The translations under genes and the position numbers were made by a program. The notes beneath the pieces were generated by a model, which was not told the DNA's origin, did not search any database, and saw only the letters and a program-made list of their open reading frames with translations. This document shows positions 13,559 through 22,592 of a stretch of 55,564 nucleotides of DNA, one piece after another (the first letter of the stretch is position 1; each line of letters begins with the position of its first letter). The stretch spans positions 1 through 55,564 of IMG/VR virus record IMGVR_UViG_3300034251_000009; one strand, 5' to 3'. The stretch comes from a virus.

Positions 13559-14350
13559 CTAGGACTGCAGCCGGGCGACGAGCTCGTCGGCGACCTGCTG
13601 GGCCAGATCGGCCGGGATCGCCGCCGCGATCGCCTGCGGGTCGAGGCCGGCCAGCACCCCGGCGACGATCGAGGCCTCGTCGGTGAAGTCCTTGCCGGTC
13701 AGGGCCTTGAGCTGGGCGAGGACCTGGTCGAGTTTGGTGCTGACCTCGGCGGCCTTGACGCTGGCGTTGTGGGCCTGGTTCCAGACGTCGGCGATGGCGA
13801 ACTTGGCCTGCACCGTCTTGTTGGTCTTCGCGTCCGCCCGCCAGGCGGGGTTGGCGATGACGTCGTCGTTCCAGTCCATGTCGTCCTCCTCGGGGAGCAG
13901 GCCCCACGGCCTGGTGTCGGCTTCCTGCGCGCTGGTGTAGCGGGCGCTGAAGTGAGCGTGGTGGTCGTGCGGGTTGGAGCCGGTGTAGGCCCGGGCGGTC
14001 CAGCCCCAGGAGCGGGACCAGATGCGCCGGTTGAAGATGACGTTCTGCAGCCGGTCGTCCTGGCCGGCACGGTGCCGCAGGACGATCCGCTGAACGGCCT
14101 TCTCCATGGAGAAGCCGGCCGGCCAGGGCCCGGAGTTGTCGACGTCGATCGCGTGGACCTCGTTGCGGCTGTCCGGGTCCTTGGCGCGCATCGCGGCTGT
14201 CGTCTCGTCGCCGATGTGATCGGAGGTGCCACCGGCCACATGCGCTGCGTCGGCGATGGACCCGTCGGAGGCCTTGTCGCGGCCGGCCGCGAGGGTGTTG
14301 AACTCGCCGCGCAGAGCCACCAGGCACGGCACCAGCACCCAGTCAGCCAT
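13559..14350 (-). CDS. Endolysin, M15-type peptidase domain
   Basis: 263 residues from ATG at 14350, which overlaps the end of the small acidic gene. The peptidase domain shows metal-site candidates SDH (H45), HAIDVD (D69/D71) and HDHHAHFS (H131/H133) in the order expected for M15 D-Ala-D-Ala carboxypeptidase-like enzymes. The C-terminal 100 residues (NPAWRADAKTNKTVQ, later LDPQAIAAAIPADLAQQVADELVARL in pieces) are typical of actinophage lysins and may mediate wall binding or oligomerisation. It sits among small membrane proteins, as expected for a lysis cassette. Cleavage bond is inferred. Confidence 0.82.
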   Translation of the reverse strand: MADWVLVPCLVALRGEFNTLAAGRDKASDGSIADAAHVAGGTSDHIGDETTAAMRAKDPDSRNEVHAIDVDNSGPWPAGFSMEKAVQRIVLRHRAGQDDRLQNVIFNRRIWSRSWGWTARAYTGSNPHDHHAHFSARYTSAQEADTRPWGLLPEEDDMDWNDDVIANPAWRADAKTNKTVQAKFAIADVWNQAHNASVKAAEVSTKLDQVLAQLKALTGKDFTDEASIVAGVLAGLDPQAIAAAIPADLAQQVADELVARLQS

Positions 14351-14495
14351 CGGCCCGGTCCCGGTCGTGAGCGTCCAGGGCGCGGTCGTAGTCGCCGCCG
14401 TCGCCCTCGTCGATCCCGATGTCCCAGCCGTCATCCACCGGCTCGCCAGCCAGAGCCTCCGGGTTGGATTCCTCGTCAGTACAGGGCTGTGTCAT
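14343..14495 (-). CDS. Small acidic protein before the endolysin
   Basis: 50 residues, very acidic (VDDGWDIGIDEGDGGDYDRALD). ATG at 14495 follows GGGAGC at suitable distance, and its stop overlaps the endolysin start by 8 bases. The composition and coupling support a real gene; function unknown. Confidence 0.65.
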   Translation of the reverse strand: MTQPCTDEESNPEALAGEPVDDGWDIGIDEGDGGDYDRALDAHDRDRADG

Positions 14496-14508
14496 CACCG
14501 GGCTCCCT

Positions 14509-14994
14509 TCAAGATGCTGGCCCCAGGCGGAAGTAGCCCTGGAACCAGAAGTTGCCGTTGACCGCGGCGACGCCGGCCGGGTTCAGCGACGCCCCGCCCG
14601 CCGTGCCGGAGAACAGGAAGATGTTCGAGTAGTTGAATCCGGCGGACACGCCCGCCCGGATCGCCTGCTGCGAGTAGGTCTCGTCCGGGGTGACCTGGGC
14701 GGTGATGACCCGCAGGGCGCCGACGTTGTGCTGAAGCTCGATCCGGTCGGCGTGCTGGATCAGGCCGGTGCAGTTGGACGGGGTGTGGCCGGTGTTGTCG
14801 AGGATGTACCAGCCCGACCCGGTGTTGCGGATCGTGCAGCCGACCAGCGCGATCCGGCCCCCGTCCTCGGTCACGATGACGTCCGGCGAGGCGACGCGGG
14901 CCGCGGCGGGAGCCGCAAGCGCGACGACGGGCCGGGCGCAGCCGGCAGTGAGCGTGAGCGCTGCGACGGCGGCGGCGAGCAGACGACGGCCCAT
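14509..14994 (-). CDS. Putative phage lipoprotein
   Basis: 161 residues. A lipoprotein signal peptide is visible: basic MGRR, hydrophobic LLAAAVAALTL, lipobox LTAGC with Cys19. The mature part is beta-rich (VIVTEDGGRIALVGCTIRNTG, LRVITAQVTPDETY in pieces) and ends NGNFWFQGYFRLGPAS. Exported lipoproteins in prophages can act in superinfection exclusion, but here it lies between tail and lysis genes and may be structural. Role not established. Confidence 0.75.
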   Translation of the reverse strand: MGRRLLAAAVAALTLTAGCARPVVALAAPAAARVASPDVIVTEDGGRIALVGCTIRNTGSGWYILDNTGHTPSNCTGLIQHADRIELQHNVGALRVITAQVTPDETYSQQAIRAGVSAGFNYSNIFLFSGTAGGASLNPAGVAAVNGNFWFQGYFRLGPAS

Positions 14995-15017
14995 GGGCCC
15001 TCCAGGTGGGTAAGCCG

Positions 15018-16652
15018 CTACCTGCGGCGGGTGATGGGGCGGCGGGCCAGTGCCGCCACCGCTCGCGCCATCGACGGCGCGTAAGAGTCCAGTTCGAGCG
15101 TTGCCGCCGCCTCGGCGGCGGAGTACGTCGTCCCGGCGACGCGGAACACCGTCACACCGTCACGGCCGGACTGGTTGAGCGAGTCCGGGTAGGGCTGCAC
15201 GCCCCGGACCCGGATCAGGTTCCCGGCGCGGATCTGCCACGGCATCGCCATGCGGCCGGTCAGGTGGTCGACGATCGGCCGGCGGATGGTGATGCGGCCG
15301 GCGTTGACCGGCTGCCGGTGCTCGGCGAGGAACTGGTCACCGGCCTGGATGGCGTTCGCCGAGCTGGCCGCGTCGTCGCCGAGGTCGATGAACGAGGTGC
15401 GGGTGAGCCCGGCGGCGGTCAGCGCGGGAACGGTCGCGGTGCGGGTCGTAATGCGGATCTTGTTGTTCGTGTCGCGCCACCGCACCACGACCTTGTTGAA
15501 CAGGGTGTTGCCGGACTCCTGCGTCGAGAAGCCGTCGATGACGTCGGCCTCGTACCGCACGTCGCTCGGCCAGGGCAGCCACTCGAAGCGGAACTTGCTG
15601 TTGGCCGGGTTCGACTCCCACAGGTGCCAGGTGTAGCCCGGCTCGAAGACCTGCAGATCCTCGAGGACTTTCGCCGGGGTGACGCCGTCGGAGTAGGCCA
15701 GCTGCTCGATCGCGTACGAGGTCGCCACGATCGTGGCGTTCGCGCCGTCCACAGTCGCCGTGAGGATCCGGCCGAGCAGGTCGGCGACGACGGTCGACGC
15801 GAGGATCGTCTGATCGCCCGTGGTGTAGCCGGAGGTCTTCTTCGTGCCGTCGGCGCCGTAGGTGATCGCCCGGACGACGATGTTCTTGAAACCCGCCCAG
15901 ACGGTGCCGCCGGTGCCGGTCGACGACGCGCCGCCCGCCCACCGGAGCTGCAACAGTGGCCGGGCATCGCCGAGGGGGAAGCTGGTGCCGACCAGGGCGA
16001 CGCTGCCGCCGCCGCCCGCGGTGTTCGCGTTGTTCGCCCGGACCTGGGTCGCGCCGGACGAGTAGCCGATCAGGTCCCAGAGGGCGTTGGTCAGGCCCGC
16101 ATCCCAGCTGTAGTCGAAGACGGCCAGCTCCTGGCCGGCCTCCTCCAGGCCGTAGTAGCCCGCCGTACATGCCGCCCCGAGCGTCACGTCCATCGTCGGG
16201 AACGAGCAGACCAGCGCCGGGGAGGCGTCCGACGGCGCCTCGCCGGCGTTGACCGTCGCAATCTGCCGCTCGCCGGTCGCCGTCCTGGCTTTGACCCACG
16301 GGTCGAAACGCCGGTCGATGTAGACCAGCAGCCGGGTGTCGTCCTGCAGGTGCGCGGAGCCGCCGACCGCGGCGAGCTGGTAGACCTCCCCTTCGCTGCC
16401 GGCGCTGCGGCCGGGGTCCTGCAGCCTGCCCTCCCACACCGTCTCGGCGGTGCGGCCGTCGTAGACGTACACCCGGCCGAACTGGGCGACCTCGCGGGGC
16501 GTGAAGCTGATCGGCCGGTGCAGGGTCAACGTGCAGGTGGTGAACCCGCCCGGGGACGCCGAGCCGAAATCCAGGTCGCTGCACTCGTCGGTGATGTACA
16601 CGTCACGCGCCGACGTCTTGAGCCGCACCGACAGCGGCACCAGGATGCTCAC
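15018..16652 (-). CDS. Minor tail / baseplate protein (ReqiPepy6 Gp37-like)
   Basis: 544 residues. The N terminus LSVRLKTSARDVYITDECSD followed by FGSASPGGFTTCTLTLHRPI in pieces, and the long beta-rich middle with PAKVLEDLQVFEPGYTWHLW, fit the Gp37-like tail family of siphoviruses of actinobacteria, which forms part of the tail tip. It overlaps the upstream tail gene by four bases. Terminal region (AMARAVAALARRPITRRR-like) is basic. Confidence 0.75.
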   Translation of the reverse strand: MSILVPLSVRLKTSARDVYITDECSDLDFGSASPGGFTTCTLTLHRPISFTPREVAQFGRVYVYDGRTAETVWEGRLQDPGRSAGSEGEVYQLAAVGGSAHLQDDTRLLVYIDRRFDPWVKARTATGERQIATVNAGEAPSDASPALVCSFPTMDVTLGAACTAGYYGLEEAGQELAVFDYSWDAGLTNALWDLIGYSSGATQVRANNANTAGGGGSVALVGTSFPLGDARPLLQLRWAGGASSTGTGGTVWAGFKNIVVRAITYGADGTKKTSGYTTGDQTILASTVVADLLGRILTATVDGANATIVATSYAIEQLAYSDGVTPAKVLEDLQVFEPGYTWHLWESNPANSKFRFEWLPWPSDVRYEADVIDGFSTQESGNTLFNKVVVRWRDTNNKIRITTRTATVPALTAAGLTRTSFIDLGDDAASSANAIQAGDQFLAEHRQPVNAGRITIRRPIVDHLTGRMAMPWQIRAGNLIRVRGVQPYPDSLNQSGRDGVTVFRVAGTTYSAAEAAATLELDSYAPSMARAVAALARRPITRRR

Positions 16653-18085
16653 GTCGTCGCCGGCCGGAAGCCGCCGATGTACCGGGGGTAGTAGGACGGT
16701 GTCAGCGTGGTCGTGGCGGTGACCGAATCACCCGCGCCAGCCACCGAGGTGCCGGTGCCGACGTCGCGGTGGAAGAACACCCGGTTGGTGACACCCGGGG
16801 TGATCATCAGGCCGGAGCCGGCGATCTCCGGCGCCTGCGTCGAGGTCACCTGCGCGCTCGCGTTGCGGGCGTACACGCTCGGCGAGACGCCGCCCCGGAC
16901 GACGAAGTCCGTCACCGTCGCGGCGGCCGGCCAATCCACGAACATGCAGCGGTCGTCGGCCGGCAGCACCATCAGGTAGTCGACGTCCAGCGTCCCGGAG
17001 CCCGACGTGCGGCCCGCGTCGACGGCCAGGAACACGCCCTCGGTGACGAGCTCGACGCCGGACATGCCGCGCTCTACCGGGTCGTAGCCGGCCGGGATCT
17101 GTATCAGGCCCAGGTCGATCAGCTTGCGGGTAGGCGCGCTGGGCCCGGTGTCGACCGGAAGCGTCACCGTGTCGTTGGTGATCTGCACGTCCGCGCCGCC
17201 CCAGCGCAGCCGCATCGTGTGCACGTCCGCGCCCGTGTTCTGCCTGATCCTCGCGAACGCCCGATAGGTGCCGCGGGCGTCGACCGACGCAGTGGTCGGG
17301 AAGCGGGTCGCCGTCGACAGTCGCTGCGTCAGCGCGGTGGTGCCGGTGTACGCGATCCGGGCGTAGTTCGAGCCGGCTCCGGACATGGTCGCGTCGACAC
17401 CCGGCAGGGTCACGTTGGCGGCCAGGGTCATGCTCTCGGCCTGCAGGAACAACGGGGTGGCGCTGGGCGTGCCGCGGCGGCGGACCGAGAGGGCCGACCG
17501 GCGCCGGCCGGTGGCGACGACACCGTTCGAGACGGTGAGGAAAAGCGGGGTCTCGACGTCGCCCTTCGGCGAGGTGATGTCGAGGAACAGCCCGTTGCTG
17601 CCGGCCGCCGGGTCGTTGGTGACCGAGACGCCGGACAGTACCTCCTCCAGGCCGAGGGCGAACGGCTCGGCGAGCAGCTGCACCCGGTAGCGGCGCTGCA
17701 GAGGATCCCAGTCGATCGCCTCCGGGCCGGAGCGGAAGGTGCGGAAGAACACCGGGGCGCTGGTGTCCGGCCGGTAGCGCAGGATGTTCCCGCCCGGCCG
17801 GTCGATCTCCCGCGACAGCGCCTGCACCAGCAGCGCGGCGACGTCCGGGTCGAGGTTCATCGGCAGTTCAAGGGACAGGGCAATCTGCCGGTTGCGGTAT
17901 GCGGCCGACGGCACCGTGTCGCCGTCGGCGAGCATCGACTTGGCGGTGACCCGTTCCAGTTCGGGCGGCGGGAACGCGGTGCCCTCGGCCAGGCACGACC
18001 AGCCGGTCCCCATGGTGTGCAGGTCCAGCCGCACACCCGGCGCGGCCACGATCGAGTCGACGAACGCGACGTCGTAAATTGGCAT
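16649..18085 (-). CDS. Distal tail-like protein
   Basis: 478 residues. An N-terminal Dit-like segment (PIYDVAFVDSIVAAPGVRLD, later RNRQIALSLELPMNLD and QRRYRVQLLAEPFALG) is followed by beta-sandwich-like domains with GADVHTMRLRWGGADVQI. Position directly after the tape measure gene is the usual place for the distal tail protein. ATG overlaps the tape measure stop. Receptor-binding additions are possible in the C-terminal half. Confidence 0.78.
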   Translation of the reverse strand: MPIYDVAFVDSIVAAPGVRLDLHTMGTGWSCLAEGTAFPPPELERVTAKSMLADGDTVPSAAYRNRQIALSLELPMNLDPDVAALLVQALSREIDRPGGNILRYRPDTSAPVFFRTFRSGPEAIDWDPLQRRYRVQLLAEPFALGLEEVLSGVSVTNDPAAGSNGLFLDITSPKGDVETPLFLTVSNGVVATGRRRSALSVRRRGTPSATPLFLQAESMTLAANVTLPGVDATMSGAGSNYARIAYTGTTALTQRLSTATRFPTTASVDARGTYRAFARIRQNTGADVHTMRLRWGGADVQITNDTVTLPVDTGPSAPTRKLIDLGLIQIPAGYDPVERGMSGVELVTEGVFLAVDAGRTSGSGTLDVDYLMVLPADDRCMFVDWPAAATVTDFVVRGGVSPSVYARNASAQVTSTQAPEIAGSGLMITPGVTNRVFFHRDVGTGTSVAGAGDSVTATTTLTPSYYPRYIGGFRPATT

Positions 18086-20808
18086 CAGCCCACCCTGGAG
18101 AACAGTTCGGCGGTGGCGCCGACCTTGCGGTCGACCTCGGCGGCGATCTCCCGGGCGGACATGCCGGACCCGTTGACGATGAAGGTGAACGGGCCGACGG
18201 TGACCCCGCCGCTGGCGGCGGTCTGGCCGGCGGACAGCACCCGCTCCGGGCCGCGCTCGGCGAACTCATACGTCCGGCCGGACCGGCCGACCCCGACGAC
18301 GTGCTCGGGGATGACGCCGCCGTTCGCCATCGCGATGTGGATGTGGTTCTTGTGAGCGTTCATCAGGCCCTGGCTGAACGAGCCCATGTTGCGGCCACGG
18401 GTGTAGGCGTAGTCCCGGCTGCGGGTGCGGTGGATCAGCTCCAGCGGGCGCTTCGCGGCGAGGTACCTGGCCAGGGCGTCCATGTTGTAGCCCATCCAGT
18501 CCACCGCACGTCCTGAACCGTGCCATTTCGGGTCACCGGGGCGATACGAGTTTCCGAAGCTGCCCTGGTTCGGGCCGGACTTGATCAGCTGCACGACCTT
18601 GCGCCACACACCGGAGTCGCCGCGCTGCGCGCTGGGCGAGCGCGGCCAGTTGCCGAACGACGGCGCCACCTTGGACAGCGCCTGGGCCATGCTGATGACC
18701 TTGGTCATTGAGGCGTTGACCTGGAACGGCATGTCGAGGACCCGACCGCCCGCGGCGTACCCAGGTAGCTGACCTGTGGCCAGCACCTCGTCGATGAGGC
18801 CCGGGGCCTGCCGGTCGATCTTCTTGGTGGTGGCCGCGCTGAAGACGACTTCCTTGCCGTGCACGATGCCCGCTGGTTCGTGCTCACCGACGTTCGCCGT
18901 ACGACCACCGTCGTGGTATCCCTTGGCGTTCTTGTTGAACGCCGAGTTGGCCGCGGAGACGCTGATGCCCTTGCTGGCGGCCTGCTGGGCGACGAGCAGC
19001 CGCTTCAGCTTGGCGTACGCCGCGTCGTCACCCTTAACCGTCACCGACGTGTTGATCTTCCGGGTGACCTTGTCGAGCTGGGCGTGGTACTTCTTCGTTT
19101 CCGCCTGCGACTGCTTCATCCCGGGCTGGTTGATGCCGGTGGTGACGTTCTTCGGCGTCGCAAGGTACTGGTTGGCCAGGCGCTTGGCCTCGGCGCGGGT
19201 GTAACCCATCCGGATCGCGGTCTCGACGAGCTTCTTACGGTTCGTCTCGTGCGCCCGGGTCGCCTCGCCGACGGTGCGGCCCTGCTCGTCCAGGGTCTTG
19301 GTGGTCGAGTTCGCTGCCCGGGCCATCGCAATGAGTGCCGACGACTCCTTGTCGGAGACCTTGCTCTTCTTGTCCACGGCGTTCGCCGCGTTCTCCGTCG
19401 CCTCACGGAGCTGGATCTGCGACTCGGCCGCCGACAGGTTCCGGTCAACGATCGCCGCGACCTGCTCGTTCAGGGCGATGAACTTGTGGCTGGCGATCTC
19501 AACCTTCTTGCCGGTCTCCTCAATCTTGATCCCGAGGATCCCGGCCGACGCGCCGGCGCCGGACGCCGAACCTTTCAACGCGTCGGTCCTGGCCACGAGC
19601 GCCCCGGTGGCGTCCGCGGAGCGGATCTCGGAATCGGTCATCCCGGCCAGCCGTAACGCGGTCACATCCGCGGTGGTGCCGACGCCGGTCACCATCCGCT
19701 GGTAGGCGTCGGCCTCCTTGGTGCCCCGGGCGAAGCCGTCCGCGGTCAGATCCATCTGGCCGGCGAAGCCGGCGTGCTGCTCCAGCCAGTACCGGCCCTT
19801 GTCGATGCCGATGTCCAGTTGATCGGTGTAGCCCTTGATGACGGCGCCGGCGTGGACGACCCCGGCGGTCACGGTGATCAGGTTCGCGATGGACTGGGTG
19901 AGCTGGTCGATCGCGTCGGCGCCCTCGTCGGCGTCCTGCGACAGCGTCGTGAAGGCGGCGCCGGTGGCGGTACCGATCCGGTCGAAGCCGTCAGCGAACG
20001 ACTGGATGACCGGGTCGGCCTCTTCGACCATGTCGGCGATCCCGCTGATGATGGACCGGGCGCCGCTGATGGCGCCTGTCGTCAGCGGTTCGACGAACCG
20101 CGAGGACGCGAAGATCCGGTCGAGGTCCTGGCCCATGCCGGACCATCCGGACCGGACCTGGCTGATGCCGGACAGCATCGGGGCGACGAACTGGCCCGCC
20201 TTGCTGTTCAGGTCGTTCATGACCCCGTCGCCGAGGTCCTTGGCCGCGGCCTTCACCCGCGCGTCCCGCGACGCGATGATGATGCCGCCGACCACGCCGC
20301 CGACGCCGGCTCCACCGACGATCGCACCCGCGATCGCGGCAGCGGCGGTCGGGCCCATCGCCAGGCCCAGCGCCGCGCCCACGGCTGCGGGGGCGGGGCC
20401 TGAGGCGATCAGCGGGCCCAGGCGTTGCGAGAACGACAGCGCGAATTCCGGGGCGGCTTCTGCACCGAGGTCAGCGAACAGTTTCCGGCTGCGCGTCAGC
20501 CGCCGGATCTGGGTTTCCTGCTGGCGGATCTGCTTGTCGAAGTCGCCGGTGCCGGACAGCGCCTGGGCGATCGCCATCTGCTTGAGCGACCCGGTCAGCT
20601 TCTCGATCTCCCGATCGAGTGCGGCCGCGGCGTGGGCAGCCTCGGACATCTCGCCGCCGGTGTCGTCGACGGCCTTGCCGGCCCGCGCGCCCTCTTTGGC
20701 GGTGTCCTTGAAGCTGTCGGCGACACCGTCGGTGGCCTTGGACAGATCCTTGGCGCCACGAACAGCTCGCAGGGTGTCGAGGATCAGCTCGACGCGTTGA
20801 GACCGCAC
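18085..20808 (-). CDS. Tape measure protein with C-terminal M15 peptidase motif
   Basis: 907 residues. The N-terminal coiled-coil (KDLSKATDGVADSFKDTAKE, AAHAAAALDREIEKL) and a long glycine/alanine hydrophobic stretch near 150-190 are typical of tape measure proteins, which set tail length and pass through the membrane. Residues about 700-860 contain WHGSGRAVDW (the H-x3-G/A-x-D type metal motif) and HKNHIHIAM, together the M15 peptidase zinc signature. This domain would locally open the peptidoglycan during DNA entry. It is the longest gene of the tail cluster. Confidence 0.88.
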   Translation of the reverse strand: MRSQRVELILDTLRAVRGAKDLSKATDGVADSFKDTAKEGARAGKAVDDTGGEMSEAAHAAAALDREIEKLTGSLKQMAIAQALSGTGDFDKQIRQQETQIRRLTRSRKLFADLGAEAAPEFALSFSQRLGPLIASGPAPAAVGAALGLAMGPTAAAAIAGAIVGGAGVGGVVGGIIIASRDARVKAAAKDLGDGVMNDLNSKAGQFVAPMLSGISQVRSGWSGMGQDLDRIFASSRFVEPLTTGAISGARSIISGIADMVEEADPVIQSFADGFDRIGTATGAAFTTLSQDADEGADAIDQLTQSIANLITVTAGVVHAGAVIKGYTDQLDIGIDKGRYWLEQHAGFAGQMDLTADGFARGTKEADAYQRMVTGVGTTADVTALRLAGMTDSEIRSADATGALVARTDALKGSASGAGASAGILGIKIEETGKKVEIASHKFIALNEQVAAIVDRNLSAAESQIQLREATENAANAVDKKSKVSDKESSALIAMARAANSTTKTLDEQGRTVGEATRAHETNRKKLVETAIRMGYTRAEAKRLANQYLATPKNVTTGINQPGMKQSQAETKKYHAQLDKVTRKINTSVTVKGDDAAYAKLKRLLVAQQAASKGISVSAANSAFNKNAKGYHDGGRTANVGEHEPAGIVHGKEVVFSAATTKKIDRQAPGLIDEVLATGQLPGYAAGGRVLDMPFQVNASMTKVISMAQALSKVAPSFGNWPRSPSAQRGDSGVWRKVVQLIKSGPNQGSFGNSYRPGDPKWHGSGRAVDWMGYNMDALARYLAAKRPLELIHRTRSRDYAYTRGRNMGSFSQGLMNAHKNHIHIAMANGGVIPEHVVGVGRSGRTYEFAERGPERVLSAGQTAASGGVTVGPFTFIVNGSGMSAREIAAEVDRKVGATAELFSRVG

Positions 20809-20815
20809 GACCGTG

Positions 20816-21217
20816 TCACCTCACCTTCTCTGTCCACCACAGGCGTGCATCGGGCAGGTCTTCCGGCTTGTCCGAGGCCCCTTGCTGGGCGCGGACCATC
20901 GCGGCCCGGGCGTGGCACCGGACCCGGCGCACTTTCCATTCGTGCAGGCCCTCGCGGGCCGTCGTGTCGTCGGCGTTGTGGCCGCAGCCGCACGGGCAGC
21001 GCGACGCGCGATACTCGGCCAGCGCGAGCATCCAGCCGCGCTGTGCCGCATCCCATTCCGTCTCCGGCCGGGACGCGACCAGCCGGCCGGCGTCGTCGTG
21101 CTCATAGACGGTGGTGGGCTCCCAGCCCTCGAACCGCTTCTTCGAGACGCCGAGGCGTTCGGCCGTCTCGACGACGACCCTTAGTCCGGGCTCACGTTCG
21201 AGGCGGCGGGCGAGAAA
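20816..21217 (-). CDS. Tail assembly chaperone, frameshifted C-terminal extension
   Basis: The -1 frame stays open from just before the slip site to 20816 and encodes LARRLEREPG, then LRVVVETAERLGVSKKRF, EGWEPTTVYEHDDAGR, a CPCGCG cysteine cluster and an acidic-basic tail ending WWTEKVR (about 132 residues after the slip). This is the usual G-T type second chaperone, made only as a fusion to the preceding protein (total about 299 residues). No independent ribosome site is needed. It precedes the tape measure gene, as expected. Confidence 0.85.
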   Translation of the reverse strand, partial: FLARRLEREPGLRVVVETAERLGVSKKRFEGWEPTTVYEHDDAGRLVASRPETEWDAAQRGWMLALAEYRASRCPCGCGHNADDTTAREGLHEWKVRRVRCHARAAMVRAQQGASDKPEDLPDARLWWTEKVR

Positions 21218-21714
21218 GGGACGTCCACCTCACGGCCGTTGACCTCCAGCGCGGCCTCCCGCAGCTTGAGCATCTGCCCAGGACTGAGCGCGGTGTCGGG
21301 GTTGTCGAACAGCAGCGCCCAGTCCTCACCATCCAGCGTCGGCTCGGCGACGCACGCCCGAATCAGTGCCGGGTAGAACGTCGACCGGTCGAAACCGTGC
21401 GCGGCGTCGCGATCGTTCACCTCATCGCCATCACGGCGCGGCGGGTGATCGTCGATCAGCTTCTGGAAGTCGGCGTCAGGCAGCGCGTGCAGCACGAACG
21501 GCACGGTCCCGGCCTGCATCTCGGCACGCACCCGGTCCATCTCGGCGGCGATGCGCTGCCGCTCCGGGTCGCCGCCGAGCTTGTTGTTCGCCGGCAACTG
21601 GGCGAGCTGACGTTCGAGGCGGTCGTACTCGTGGGCCAGATCGCCGCGAAGGCACACGTCCTCGGTGTGCTGGCGCCGCTTCGCCAGCTTGAGCAGGCCC
21701 TTGATGTCAGTCAT
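21181..21714 (-). CDS. Tail assembly chaperone
   Basis: 177 residues from ATG at 21714. The helical, charged sequence (DIKGLLKLAKRRQHTEDVCLR, LERQLAQLPAN, ALIRACVAEPTLDGEDW, LSPGQMLKLREAALEVNG in pieces) fits siphovirus gpG-like chaperones that coat the tape measure protein during tail assembly. Near its 3' end lies the heptamer C-CCT-TTC at 21214-21220 in the correct phase for a -1 frameshift. Overlaps the preceding gene by four bases. Confidence 0.88.
   Translation of the reverse strand: MTDIKGLLKLAKRRQHTEDVCLRGDLAHEYDRLERQLAQLPANNKLGGDPERQRIAAEMDRVRAEMQAGTVPFVLHALPDADFQKLIDDHPPRRDGDEVNDRDAAHGFDRSTFYPALIRACVAEPTLDGEDWALLFDNPDTALSPGQMLKLREAALEVNGREVDVPFSPAASNVSPD
21214..21220 (-). promoter_or_regulatory. 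Programmed -1 frameshift slip site
   Basis: On the minus strand the chaperone reads GTC CCT TTC TCG, containing C CCT TTC, a canonical X XXY YYZ heptamer. A stop in the -1 frame lies only a few codons upstream, so the slip window is narrow and this heptamer is the only good candidate. Confidence 0.85.
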
Positions 21715-22004
21715 GCCTCGACCGCCTCGTACGTCGCGGCGAAGATGTCCGGCTTGCAGGGGTAGAACTCGCCCTGGACGCCCCGGATGATCCAGTCGCC
21801 AGCCGTCGCGCTCATCGTGCCTTCGGGCGTCGGGATGGCAATGGTGTGATCGTCTTCGCGCTCGGAGCAACGCTCAGGGTCGGAGCACCGGTACCCGGCG
21901 GTCGATCCATGACTCAAGGTCCAGTCGATGATCGGGGTCGCGCCGTTGGCGGTTCCGTCCCACTGCATGGCTTCAATGACGACGGGCTTCTTGCGGAACT
22001 TCAC
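21711..22004 (-). CDS. Conserved phage hypothetical protein
   Basis: 97 residues. MKFRKKPVVIEAMQWDG at the start and GDWIIRGVQGEFYPCKPDIF near the end are a well-known pattern in phage proteins found near tail or structural genes. The role is unknown. It lies between the tail tube gene's terminator and the chaperones, so it begins a transcriptional subgroup or is reached by read-through. Confidence 0.85.
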   Translation of the reverse strand: MKFRKKPVVIEAMQWDGTANGATPIIDWTLSHGSTAGYRCSDPERCSEREDDHTIAIPTPEGTMSATAGDWIIRGVQGEFYPCKPDIFAATYEAVEA

Positions 22005-22064
22005 AACTACTCCACCCCAGGTCCCAGGAGTGCCCGGCCGATCCTGGGGGCTCGGCCGGGCACG

Positions 22065-22089
22065 AAAAAGCCGCCCAGCGTGGGGCGGC
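22065..22089 (-). terminator. Intrinsic terminator after the major tail protein
   Basis: On the minus strand GCCGCCC (22089-22083) pairs with GGGCGGC (22076-22070) around a 6-base loop and is followed by TTTTT (22069-22065). It lies 18 bases beyond the major tail gene and probably gives partial termination, raising tube-protein mRNA over the downstream genes. Confidence 0.88.
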
Positions 22090-22106
22090 GGATGAGAAGG
22101 GTTGGA

Positions 22107-22589
22107 TCAGGCGACCACGGCGTCGAACGCCGGCTCGTCGGTGATTTTGAACGGCATCCGCCACCGCTCGTTGGTGTTCTCCTCGACGCCCATCCAGGTC
22201 CGCTGCCCACACCGCACCGGGTACACGCCCTGCAGCAGCTGCGACGCCGCGAACGGGGTGGCGGCCGCGATCGAGCGGCGGATCACGACGAACCCGACGG
22301 CCAGCTTCACCAGCGTCGTGTAGATCGTGTCCGTGCCGGACTGCTTGAAGAACTCCATCGTCGACTCGTCGATCGAGATCGAGCCGACGTCGGAGGAGTT
22401 GAACGTCGACGACAGCTTGCGGTTGTTCACGCTCGCGGTCTCCGGTTCCCAGCCGATCAGGCCGGCCGCCGACGCCACCGCGTCGAGGCGAAGGCCCCCG
22501 TTGCACTCGGCGGCGGTCGGCGCGGCCTTGTTCGCGATGGACACCACGAAGGCGACCCTGATGTTGCCGTCAGATCCGATGTCGGGCAC
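22107..22589 (-). CDS. Major tail (tube) protein
   Basis: 160 residues. Beta-rich with MPDIGSDGNIRVAFVVSIAN, then SVNNRKLSSTFNSSDVGSIS and a C-terminal ITDEPAFDAVVA. The position after head-tail completion genes and before the chaperones, plus the strong terminator just downstream, supports the tail tube assignment. GPD-like N-terminal features match actinophage major tail proteins. Confidence 0.85.
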   Translation of the reverse strand: MPDIGSDGNIRVAFVVSIANKAAPTAAECNGGLRLDAVASAAGLIGWEPETASVNNRKLSSTFNSSDVGSISIDESTMEFFKQSGTDTIYTTLVKLAVGFVVIRRSIAAATPFAASQLLQGVYPVRCGQRTWMGVEENTNERWRMPFKITDEPAFDAVVA

Positions 22590-22592
22590 GGC

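Noticed and set aside
15006-16691. Plus-strand open frame of 561 codons
   Set aside because: Mirror of the minus-strand tail gene at 15018-16652; no ribosome site and low-complexity translation.
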